From: Mycobacteroides franklinii
GTDB taxonomy: Bacteria > Actinomycetota > Actinomycetes > Mycobacteriales > Mycobacteriaceae
Length of the DNA: 64,000 nucleotides
Direction of reading: 5' to 3'
NCBI RefSeq assembly: GCF_002013895.1
Contig: NZ_MAFQ01000018.1
Location: forward strand, 1-64,000
Both the position numbers and the translations under genes were made by a program. The notes below the pieces were generated by a model. It ran no database searches. It was not told the origin of the DNA and saw only the letters and a program-made list of their open reading frames with translations. This document shows, piece after piece, positions 57,221-64,000 of the stretch (positions are counted from its first letter, which is position 1; the number at the start of each line of letters is the position of its first letter).

Positions 57221-57230
57221 GACGAATATA

Positions 57231-57456
57231 GCGGAGGCGTGTCAATACACGTCGCGGACGTACCCGCTTTTCTACCACCAACTCCCTGCGGAACTCGAGA
57301 GCGGGGCCTCCCCCGACAGCCCCCCATGTTTCTGAGCGATGTGAGGAGCCACGGCCTGTCGCGCGCCGTAACAGCGCCGAGAAAGCGGCGTTCCATTAGC
57401 ATCAGCACCGGGTCGACGCTCGTTTCCTGAAGTACAGATACTCGAAGGAGCTAGAC
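57231..57456. other. intergenic stretch without a gene
   Basis: Between the riboswitch promoter and the GlsB gene no coding frame is convincing. The GlsB ribosome site (GAAGGAG) is at the right end. Nothing else is recognised. Confidence 0.4.
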
Positions 57457-57732
57457 ATGGTGTTGAACATCATTTGGATGATCATTCTTGGCCTGATCGT
57501 CGGCTGGATCGCCCGCTTGATCGTGCCCGGCAAGGAGAATTTCGGCTGGATCGCGACGGCGTTGCTGGGCATCGTCGGCGGTTATGTCGGCGGGACGCTG
57601 GGCAGTCTGGTGTTCGCCCCGCATAAGTTCACCGTCACCCCGCCGATCAATCACGCCTTCCTCGGCGCCTTGGTTGGTGCGGTGCTTCTGCTGTTCGCCT
57701 ACAAGTTCATCGCGGGAAAGACCAAAAGCTAG
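57457..57732 (+). CDS. GlsB/YeaQ/YmgE family membrane protein
   Basis: 91 aa. Three helices with glycine-rich turns: WMIILGLIVGWIARLIVPGK, IATALLGIVGGYVGGTLGSL, FLGALVGAVLLLFAYKFI. This is the transglycosylase-associated protein family, stress-induced in many bacteria; molecular role unknown. Ribosome site GAAGGAG. Confidence 0.88.
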   Translation: MVLNIIWMIILGLIVGWIARLIVPGKENFGWIATALLGIVGGYVGGTLGSLVFAPHKFTVTPPINHAFLGALVGAVLLLFAYKFIAGKTKS

Positions 57733-57860
57733 AGCCAGCATCTGGATTTAGCCACTGAAGCAGCCACCAGGCGAGGCCACAAAGCGCCGCGAGATTGTCC
57801 GCATGCCGTCGACCCCCATGCCGATCATCGCCGAAAGCCCTTCTGCCTGTCGGTACTGAT

Positions 57861-57890
57861 TGATAGTTTCAATGAGACTTGAAATTATCA
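57861..57890. promoter_or_regulatory. 30-bp inverted repeat, probable operator
   Basis: TGATAGTTTCAA (57861-57872), six bases, TTGAAATTATCA (57879-57890): twelve-base arms with one mismatch, 26 bp before the ATG of the hydrolase. No regulator gene is nearby. Confidence 0.6.
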
Positions 57891-57915
57891 AGCGGTATGG
57901 AAGGAGGATTAGGCC

Positions 57916-58821
57916 ATGGCAACTGCACAACCCGTAGGCGTGCGTCCGACATGGGTGGACGACGAGTTGTTCCCTTTTGAAAGCCGCTTCGTGGAGCTGG
58001 ACGGCAGCGTCGTGCACTACGTCGACGAAGGCTCCGGGCCGCTCCTGCTGATGCTGCATAGCAATCCGGTCTGGTCCTTCGTGTACCGCGAAGTGATCCT
58101 CGCCCTCCGGGATCGCTTTCGGTGCATCGCTCTCGACTTTCCGGGTTTCGGCCTGTCCACCGCCGCCCCCGGCTATCGGTACCGTGCCCGGGACCAGTCC
58201 GAGCTTCTCGTGGCCTTCCTGGATCGGCTGGATCTCTCGCATCTGACACTGGTGGGCCACAGCTGGGGTGGGCCGTTCGGTCTGTACGCCGCTGCGCGGA
58301 GGCCAGACAAGTTCGAACGCCTCATTCTGGCTAACACCTGGGCATGGCCCTTGAACGGTGACCTGTCCTCCGAAGTGTTCTCCCGTGGCATGGGGAGCTC
58401 CGTCGGGCGCGCGCTCAACACGCGATTCAACCTGTTCGTCAACCACTTCATCCCCGCGGCGCACAAGCGCCGCACGCTATCCGGGGCCGAAATGGCGCAC
58501 TATCGCCAGGCAACGCCCACGCGGGAAAGTCGGCGGGCCACCGCCGCGCTTCCCGCCGAACTCACCGGCGCTCGCGACTATTTCACCGAGCTCGCGGACA
58601 ATCTCGGCGTCATCGCGAAGCTACCCACGTTGATCATCTGGGCCGACACAGACCCGATTTTCACCGAAAAATACCTCAGACGCTGCGAAGCCACCTTCCC
58701 CCACCACGCCACGGCGGTGCTGCGGGGAGTCGGTCATTTCCTGCAGTCCGACGCACCTGCGGAGTTCAGCGCAGCCATCGAGACGTGGTGGGCACAACCG
58801 CCCGAGGACACGACGACCTAG
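57916..58821 (+). CDS. haloalkane-dehalogenase-like alpha/beta hydrolase with Ser nucleophile
   Basis: 301 aa; GGAGGA before the ATG. Overall a HLD-type fold: LLMLHSNPVWSFVYREVILA, CIALDFPGFGLSTAAPG, the elbow LVGHSWGGPFGLYAA, WADTDPIF (acid) and GVGHFLQ (His). In true dehalogenases the elbow is GHDWGG (Asp); here Ser stands in that place, which favours ester or lactone hydrolysis. The HSNPVW loop keeps the halide-binding layout otherwise. Convergent with apa, 4-bp overlap. Controlled by the upstream palindrome. Confidence 0.8.
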   Translation: MATAQPVGVRPTWVDDELFPFESRFVELDGSVVHYVDEGSGPLLLMLHSNPVWSFVYREVILALRDRFRCIALDFPGFGLSTAAPGYRYRARDQSELLVAFLDRLDLSHLTLVGHSWGGPFGLYAAARRPDKFERLILANTWAWPLNGDLSSEVFSRGMGSSVGRALNTRFNLFVNHFIPAAHKRRTLSGAEMAHYRQATPTRESRRATAALPAELTGARDYFTELADNLGVIAKLPTLIIWADTDPIFTEKYLRRCEATFPHHATAVLRGVGHFLQSDAPAEFSAAIETWWAQPPEDTTT

Positions 58822-59855
58822 ACCGGGACTCCGGGGGCCGGCGGCGCCGCGGGAGGTGCCGGAGCGGCGGGCGGTGCCGCAGGTGCGGGCGGTGCCGCCG
58901 GAACCGGTTCGGACGCCGGGACACCCGGGGCCGCGGGAGGCGGCGGCTGATTGGGATCAGCCGGCGGGGGTGGCGGCTGGTTCGGGTCCGCGGGCGGAGG
59001 CGGCGGCTGATTGGGATCGGCGGGCTGTGCGGCCGGCGGTGTGGGCGGGGTCGGCGGGGTCCACGGACGGATCGACTCGGTCAACGCCTTGGCCACGCCC
59101 TTATCCACCGGTGAGGCCGAGGTGCCGAGCCAGACGATGAACCAGCGGTCCTTGCCCTTGCCTACGGCCGCGGCCCAGATTTGGCCGGGTTCCTTGGCCG
59201 CGTCATCGAACTTGACCTCGTAATAGGAGGACGCCGCAGACATACCCGCCACATCGAAGCTCTGGTCTTCCTGGTTGACGCGGTTGCCCGGGTACGGCAT
59301 GAAAAACTCGCCCATATCCGAGGCCAGCCTGCGTGCGGCCTTCTGATTGTCGGGCTCGGCACCGGCGAAGAGCTTGAGATCCAGACGGCCCAGCAGGATG
59401 CTTCCGTTCGGTGCTGCCGGGTTGGTCAACAGCGCCGATCCGTAGGTCAGTCTGCGCGCATCCGACTGTGTCCAACCTTGCGGCACAACGAAACTGAATC
59501 CGCCTTGATCGTTGTTGACGCGGCCGCCGTCGGCCGGGGCGCCGGGCGCGGGCGGTGTGGCCGGCGCCGGTGCGGGTGATCCGGGAGGCGGTGCGGCCGG
59601 AGGTGTTGTCACCGTCGTGGGCGACTCCGGGTTGGGTGCCGGCTGGCCCGGGGCGGGCGTTGCAGGGGGCGGAGGCGCATCGGTGGTGACCAGGTGGATA
59701 TTCGCCGTGCGCACCGATGCCGGCGTCTGATCGGCAGGCATGGCCGCGAGGGTGAACGCCCCCGCTCCGGATAGCGAGGTGACCGCGATGGCCGCCGCTA
59801 TCACTCGTGCCCGGTGCGCCCGCTTCGCCGCCGATGTAGCCCGTGGTTGCTGCAT
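58818..59855 (-). CDS. apa: Apa/ModD, Ala-Pro-rich secreted antigen (fibronectin attachment protein)
   Basis: 345 aa from ATG at 59855; a longer frame is not supported. Signal or anchor helix AAAIAVTSLSGAGAFTLAAM, then a Pro/Ala/Thr-rich linker, the globular core FSFVVPQGWTQSDARRLTYG to WFIVWLGTSASPVDKG, and a Pro-rich tail with a threefold ADPNQPPPP repeat. The M. tuberculosis counterpart (Rv1860) is a mannosylated surface adhesin and also follows modC. Located 170 bp downstream of modC. Confidence 0.9.
   Translation of the reverse strand: MQQPRATSAAKRAHRARVIAAAIAVTSLSGAGAFTLAAMPADQTPASVRTANIHLVTTDAPPPPATPAPGQPAPNPESPTTVTTPPAAPPPGSPAPAPATPPAPGAPADGGRVNNDQGGFSFVVPQGWTQSDARRLTYGSALLTNPAAPNGSILLGRLDLKLFAGAEPDNQKAARRLASDMGEFFMPYPGNRVNQEDQSFDVAGMSAASSYYEVKFDDAAKEPGQIWAAAVGKGKDRWFIVWLGTSASPVDKGVAKALTESIRPWTPPTPPTPPAAQPADPNQPPPPPADPNQPPPPPADPNQPPPPAAPGVPASEPVPAAPPAPAAPPAAPAPPAAPPAPGVPV
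58931..59020. repeat. three 30-bp tandem units in apa
   Basis: Units at 58931-58960, 58961-58990 and 58991-59020 encode the repeated DPNQPPPPPA in the Pro-rich tail. The copies differ by several bases. Copy number may vary between strains. Confidence 0.6.
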
Positions 59856-60025
59856 GCCAATGAACGTACCGTTTTGTCGTGCACGTGCAAGCGTAACGGG
59901 CAATCGGCGCGCCCGATTTACCGAAAGCTGCCGTGGGCGCCACTTCAAGATTATTTGACGCGGTGGCAAGGGGTTTGGCTGACCAGAAGCAAACATAGGT
60001 TTCCTCTCGAAGTCCCCGTCTCCAG

Positions 60026-61090
60026 CTATTGCGCCGCCTGAAGGACGACCTCATGGGCCTTCACGGCAAAGTATGCCGGCGCATCGGGTGCCAGCCTTAG
60101 TTCCGCCGCGGCGGCCGCGGTGATGTGTGCCGTGAATATCGCGGTCCCGACGGTTGCCGTTACAACCACGCTGTCGCCATGTACGGCGAGGCCCATGACC
60201 GATACGGCAATGACGTTGCGTGGGCTACCTCCGGGTGGGACCAGATGTACCGCGACATCACGCGGCTTGAACACCGCGACGGCGTGCCGGCCCTGCGAGG
60301 GGTTTCCGGCGCCGGACCACACGCCGTAGATGGCGAGCTCGCCGGCGTGCAGTGCCCCGTCCTCACCCACCGTGCCGTCAATGAGATTCACTCCCGCGAA
60401 ACGCGCGCCAAACTGGCTGCTCGGCCGGGCGAGCACGGTGGCTGTCTCCCCCAGCTCGGCCACCCGCCCGGAGTCGAGAACCATCACGCGGTCGGCGATG
60501 GCCACCGCATCCATGATGTCGTGAGTCACGATCAGCGCGCTTTGGCCATCGCGTCCCAGCACCCGCCCGAGCAGTGCCCGGATGGCGGGCGCGCTGTCGG
60601 CGTCCAGACCCGCCAAGGGTTCATCGAGGAGCACCAGATCGGGTTCGGTCGCGAGTGCGCGGGCGATGGCGACCCGCTGGGCCTGTCCCCCGGACAGCTC
60701 GCCGGGGCGGCGTTGTGCCAGATCGCCCGCACCGACCGATTCCAGCCACCGATCGCGCGCGTCGGCGACATCGTGGCGCCGACCGCGTATCCCGAATTCG
60801 ACATTGCCCGCGACCGTCAGGTGTGGAAACAGCAACGCTTCCTGCAGCAGCAAGGCAGTCCGCCTTCGGTGCGTAGGGACGAAAGTGCCAGTGGCACAGC
60901 TTGTCAGCACATGGTCGCCAAGCCGGATCTCACCGGTGTCAGGGCGCAGCAACCCGGCGATGAGCGCGAGCACCGTGGACTTGCCGGCCCCGTTGGGTCC
61001 GACGATCGCCACCGTCTCACCGGCGGCGACCGTGAAGGCCGCCTGCACATCGCGGCCCGAATGGACCGCATCGAATCGAAGCTCGCCCAC
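60026..61090 (-). CDS. modC: molybdate ABC transporter ATPase ModC
   Basis: 354 aa from GTG directly after the modB stop. Walker A VGPNGAGKSTVLAL, signature ELSGGQAQRVAIARAL, Walker B LVLLDEPLAGLD, VTHDIMDAVAIA; C-terminal Mop/TOBE domain (AVSVMGLAVHGDSVVVTATV, GTAIFTAHITAAAAAELRL) for molybdate sensing. Drives molybdate import for molybdenum cofactor enzymes. Confidence 0.93.
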   Translation of the reverse strand: MGELRFDAVHSGRDVQAAFTVAAGETVAIVGPNGAGKSTVLALIAGLLRPDTGEIRLGDHVLTSCATGTFVPTHRRRTALLLQEALLFPHLTVAGNVEFGIRGRRHDVADARDRWLESVGAGDLAQRRPGELSGGQAQRVAIARALATEPDLVLLDEPLAGLDADSAPAIRALLGRVLGRDGQSALIVTHDIMDAVAIADRVMVLDSGRVAELGETATVLARPSSQFGARFAGVNLIDGTVGEDGALHAGELAIYGVWSGAGNPSQGRHAVAVFKPRDVAVHLVPPGGSPRNVIAVSVMGLAVHGDSVVVTATVGTAIFTAHITAAAAAELRLAPDAPAYFAVKAHEVVLQAAQ

Positions 61091-61885
61091 TTACCGCCAC
61101 CCGCCGGGACGCCAGGTCCGTGCGCCGACGACGGCCAGGACGACCGCAGCCACCGCGACCAGCAGTAGTGACAGCGCCACCGCCGACTGCGGGTCGGATT
61201 CGCGTTGCAGGTAGATCTCCAGGGGAAGGGTGCGGGTGACGCCCTGCCGCGATCCCGCGAATGTCAGGGTGGCGCCGAACTCTCCCAGTGATCGTGCGAA
61301 AGCCAGCACCGCGCCTGATACCAGCGCAGGCATCACCAAGGGCAATGACACACGGCGCAGGACTGTGGTGGGCGGTGCGCCCAAGCTGGCTGCCACATCG
61401 TCATACCGCTGTCCCGCTGTGGTCAGCGCCCCCTGCAGGCTGATGACGAGGAACGGCAGCGAGACAAAGGTCTGCGCCAGTACCACCGCCGATGTGGAGA
61501 AGGCGATGCGGATTCCCGCCGCATCCAGGTAGTGGCCGAGCAGCCCCAGTTTGCCGAAGGCGTACAGCAGCGCGATACCGCCGACGACGGGCGGCAACAC
61601 CAGCGGTAGCAGGATCATCGGGCGCAGCAGCTGGGTCAGCCATCCGGGCCCGCGGGCCAGCACAACGGCCAGCGGCACCCCGAACAGCAGGCATAGTGCG
61701 GTACTGGCGAGACATGTCCGGACGCTGAGCAGTAGCGCAGCCTGCGACGCGGGGCTCGTGATCAATGCCGGGAACTGTGTCCAATCAGCCTTCACCACGA
61801 GCGCCAGCAGTGGCAGCACGATGAGTACCGCCCCGACGGCCGCGGGCACGTACACCCAGCGCGGCAGACCGGGTGCCGGGGTCAC
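61091..61885 (-). CDS. modB: molybdate ABC transporter permease ModB
   Basis: 264 aa from GTG, overlapping the modA stop as GTGA. Five or six helices; the EAA-like loop is DDVAASLGAPPTTVLRRVSL with PLVMPALVSGAVLAFARSLG and EFGATLTFAG, typical of ModB. Works with ModC and ModA. Confidence 0.93.
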   Translation of the reverse strand: MTPAPGLPRWVYVPAAVGAVLIVLPLLALVVKADWTQFPALITSPASQAALLLSVRTCLASTALCLLFGVPLAVVLARGPGWLTQLLRPMILLPLVLPPVVGGIALLYAFGKLGLLGHYLDAAGIRIAFSTSAVVLAQTFVSLPFLVISLQGALTTAGQRYDDVAASLGAPPTTVLRRVSLPLVMPALVSGAVLAFARSLGEFGATLTFAGSRQGVTRTLPLEIYLQRESDPQSAVALSLLLVAVAAVVLAVVGARTWRPGGWR

Positions 61886-62712
61886 GGCGCGGAGAACCCC
61901 GCCGCCGCCAGAATCTTGTGGCCGACATCCCCGGTGACGGTCTCAATGAATTGATGCGCGCGTTCCGGGTTACGCGAATTAGCGGTCACCGCAATCGGAT
62001 AGGTGTTCACGATCGACAGAGCCTCGGGGAATGTGACGGTCCCGACCTTGTCACCCGCTGCCTTCGCATCCGTGACATACACCAGACCGGCGTCCGCCTG
62101 ACCCGCGATCACCTTATTCAGCACATCGGTGACCGAGGACTCCTCACTGACCGGATTTAGGTGCACCCCAGTCTCTTTGGAGGCTCTGGTGGTGGCCGAC
62201 CCGCATGGGACCTGCGGTGCACACACCACGACGTCGAGGCCCGGACGGGTCAGATCGGCGAAGCCGGCGATGCCCTTCGGGTTCCCCGGCGCGACCACGA
62301 TCGTCAACGTGTTGGAGGCGAAGTCGACAGGATTGATGACGGAATGCGCCTTCCACGCCTTGTCCATATTCGCCGAATCCGCGGTGGCCAACACGTCGGC
62401 CGGGGCCCCCTGAGTCAGTTGGGTGACCAGATCGGAGGAACCGGCGAAGGTGAACTCGACCGTCGTGCCTGCGTGCGTCGACTCGAAGGACTTTCCGATT
62501 TCGGTGAAGGACTTCCGCAGCGATGCCGCGGCCAGCACGTGCAATTGGACCGCCGCCGATTCCGAACCGTCCGCGGGAGCCGCTGTGCCCGCTTCGGGTG
62601 CGGTTCGTGAGCCGCAACCGGATATGGCCAGCGAACCCGCCAGAAGTGTCGCCGCGAGAACTTTCCGCGCTCTACTGATCTGGAGATGCCATGCGCCGCC
62701 GGTCACCGGCAC
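61882..62712 (-). CDS. modA: molybdate-binding lipoprotein ModA
   Basis: 276 aa from GTG at 62712; a GTG at 62706, seven bases after TAGGGT, may be the true leaderless start. Lipobox LAISGC. ModA motifs: VLAAASLRKSFTEIGKSFES, FTFAGSSDLVTQLTQGAPAD, VLATADSANMDKAW, and NPERAHQFIETVTG near the end. Binds molybdate or tungstate outside the membrane. First gene of modABC. Confidence 0.93.
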   Translation of the reverse strand: MPVTGGAWHLQISRARKVLAATLLAGSLAISGCGSRTAPEAGTAAPADGSESAAVQLHVLAAASLRKSFTEIGKSFESTHAGTTVEFTFAGSSDLVTQLTQGAPADVLATADSANMDKAWKAHSVINPVDFASNTLTIVVAPGNPKGIAGFADLTRPGLDVVVCAPQVPCGSATTRASKETGVHLNPVSEESSVTDVLNKVIAGQADAGLVYVTDAKAAGDKVGTVTFPEALSIVNTYPIAVTANSRNPERAHQFIETVTGDVGHKILAAAGFSAP

Positions 62713-62907
62713 AACCCTAGCTGCCGCCGAGCCGATACGTGGTGGTCAAGGGTATTGCTACCGTCCAGTAATATTGGGCGTCAAACCCGTGCGACCCGGC
62801 CGCCAAATCCGGGGTATGAGGTCCGGGTTGTGTCACGATCAAGCTGATCAGGCCTGGCCCCAGGTGCGGATTGGTAAGGCTTGCAGGAAGGTGAGGAAGG
62901 TACCGCC

Positions 62908-63591
62908 ATGGACGTACTGGTAACCGGAGCGGTTAACGAGATCGGCCGGGCGGTGGCTGCGGAGTTCCGCAACGCCGGCCATCGGGTCGTCATCACCGGC
63001 CCCAACGCCGATGAGCTGGAAATCGCCGCCAAGGAGCTCGAGGTCGACGCCATTGTGTGCGACAACGCCGACCCGGACAGCCTGGAAGAGAATGTCGAGC
63101 TGTTCCCCCAACACCTCGATGCCATCGTGAACATCCCCAACCCGGTCTGGAGCGAGCCGGGCCCGCATCTGGGCACGCTCACCGATACGGGCGAGGCATG
63201 GCTGTCGCGGTACGAATCGAGCGTGCTGACCGCGGTGCTGACGGTGCAGGCCATCGGTGACCACCTGCGTTCGGGTGCGGCCATCGTCAACCTGTGCACG
63301 CTGGGCACCCGTGACCGGTCCGGCGCGACCACCGCCGCCAAGGCCGCGCTGTCCGCGTGGACGGCCGAGCAGGCCGAGCGGATGGGCACCCGCGGGATCA
63401 CCATCAACACCATTGCGCCCGGACAGTCGGCGGAGGCCAACTACGACGGCCTCGACAGCACCGAGAATGCGCAGGAGCTGGTTGCCGGCGAGATCGCCCG
63501 GTTGGCGTTGTTCCTCACCAGTCCGCAGGCGCGTCACATCACCGGCCAGACTCTGCACGTCAGCCGCGGCGTCCCCGCCGGCGTCAGCTGA
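62908..63591 (+). CDS. short-chain dehydrogenase/reductase-like protein (Rv1856c-type)
   Basis: 227 aa from ATG at 62908 with GGAAGG upstream. SDR fold, but the cofactor motif reads VTGAVNEIGRAVAAEF, and the usual YxxxK is replaced around SGATTAAKAALSAW, so catalysis is doubtful. IAPGQSAEANYDGL and HITGQTLHVSRG complete the fold. Order next to mod/apa matches Rv1856c. Function unknown. Confidence 0.82.
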   Translation: MDVLVTGAVNEIGRAVAAEFRNAGHRVVITGPNADELEIAAKELEVDAIVCDNADPDSLEENVELFPQHLDAIVNIPNPVWSEPGPHLGTLTDTGEAWLSRYESSVLTAVLTVQAIGDHLRSGAAIVNLCTLGTRDRSGATTAAKAALSAWTAEQAERMGTRGITINTIAPGQSAEANYDGLDSTENAQELVAGEIARLALFLTSPQARHITGQTLHVSRGVPAGVS

Positions 63592-63675
63592 CCGAAGCTG
63601 GAGCGCACTCCAGCTCTAGATCTTCGAATTGCCTTGCGGGGCAAGACAGTAAATGCCGCATCGGCGGATCGCGCG

Positions 63676-63681
63676 TAGGCT
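63676..63681 (+). promoter_or_regulatory. -10 element TAGGCT of a leaderless transcript
   Basis: TAGGCT, six bases, GTG at 63688. Confidence 0.55.
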
Positions 63682-63687
63682 GGCCGA

Positions 63688-64000
63688 GTGACCATTCGGC
63701 TCGGATATCAGATCCCCAACTTCTCCTACGGCACCGGCGTCGCCGAACTCTTCCCCACCGTCGTCAAACAGGTGCGCGACGCGGAAGCGTCGGGTTTCGA
63801 CACGGTCTTCGTGATGGATCACTTCTATCAACTGCCCATGATCGGCACCCCCGATCAGCCCATGCTGGAGGCCTACACGGCCCTGGGTGCGCTGGCGAGT
63901 GCGACAAGCACCATTCAGCTGTCCACGCTGGTCACGGGCAATACGTACCGAAACCCGACCCTGCTCGCCAAGGCCGTCACCACCCTCGACGTGGTCAGCG
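63688..64000 (+). CDS. LLM-class (F420-dependent type) oxidoreductase, partial (Rv1855c-type)
   Basis: The first 104 residues are present; the gene runs off the window. TIRLGYQIPNFSYGTGVAEL, DTVFVMDHFYQLPMIGTPDQ and STLVTGNTYRNPTLLAKAVT are the start of a luciferase-like barrel with the G-x-NTYRNP element of F420-type enzymes. Leaderless GTG. Position next to the SDR matches Rv1855c-Rv1856c. Confidence 0.88.
   Translation, partial: MTIRLGYQIPNFSYGTGVAELFPTVVKQVRDAEASGFDTVFVMDHFYQLPMIGTPDQPMLEAYTALGALASATSTIQLSTLVTGNTYRNPTLLAKAVTTLDVVS

Noticed and set aside
58931..59020. CRISPR-like or minisatellite array
   Set aside because: Three in-frame units encoding the Pro-rich tail of Apa; no spacers, no cas genes.

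Overview
The window is GC-rich, densely coded actinobacterial chromosome, almost certainly from a mycobacterium and most likely a rapid grower of the Mycobacteroides abscessus/chelonae type. The support is a furA-katG pair, a modA-modB-modC-apa cluster with the flanking SDR and LLM genes in the order known around M. tuberculosis Rv1855c-Rv1860, a RipD-like protein, an Rv0203-like haemophore, F420-type LLM enzymes, and many leaderless starts with TANNNT six bases before ATG/GTG. There are no tRNA, rRNA, IS, phage or CRISPR features. The species assignment is inference.

Layout. 1-3.2 kb: the end of a membrane protein, two adjacent acyl-CoA dehydrogenases and a divergent TetR. 3.5-7.5 kb: a MarR-led five-gene operon with ATGA overlaps or tight spacing (PrpB/ICL-type lyase, LeuC-like and LeuD-like hydratase subunits, isochorismatase-fold protein), which looks like a hydratase plus C-C lyase pathway for an unknown small dicarboxylate. 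7.7-12.5 kb: ANT(6)-type aminoglycoside adenylyltransferase, a diflavin reductase, a membrane protein, DUF1802 and a tandem universal stress protein. 12.7-21.4 kb: a secreted haemophore, then a candidate iron box in front of a very large GltB-like protein (apparent CTG start), a second diflavin reductase and a HemS/ChuS-like protein. 22-27.5 kb: Baeyer-Villiger-type monooxygenase, FhuF-like ferric reductase, SRPBCC protein, inactive RipD-like protein, a GyrA-like/GNAT fusion and MarR. 27.6-30.4 kb: furA-katG with a strong terminator.

30.4-45.4 kb: exported RNase lipoprotein with barstar, TetR-crotonase operon, a five-gene ABC/acyl-CoA-dehydrogenase-like/DUF4242 operon (possibly organosulfur uptake), TetR, a frameshifted MBL-fold pseudogene, BBE-like FAD oxidase, HAD phosphatase, SGNH hydrolase, secreted and membrane proteins, a membrane-anchored esterase and uppP. 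45.4-53.5 kb: regulatory modules with clear palindromes (VOC-ArsR-SRPBCC, DUF4345/TetR, GlxA-like regulator/HD protein), LLM oxidoreductase, pirin, cinA and a DUF6194 protein. 53.5-64 kb: tandem GNAT paralogues, USP, paired crcB genes behind a candidate fluoride riboswitch, GlsB, a haloalkane-dehalogenase-like hydrolase with a serine nucleophile, apa, modCBA, an SDR and the start of an LLM gene.

Two systems deserve follow-up. One is the iron-boxed GltB-like/diflavin reductase/HemS-like operon next to the haemophore, plausibly an NADPH-driven haem-handling system. The other is the MarR-controlled lyase/hydratase operon.
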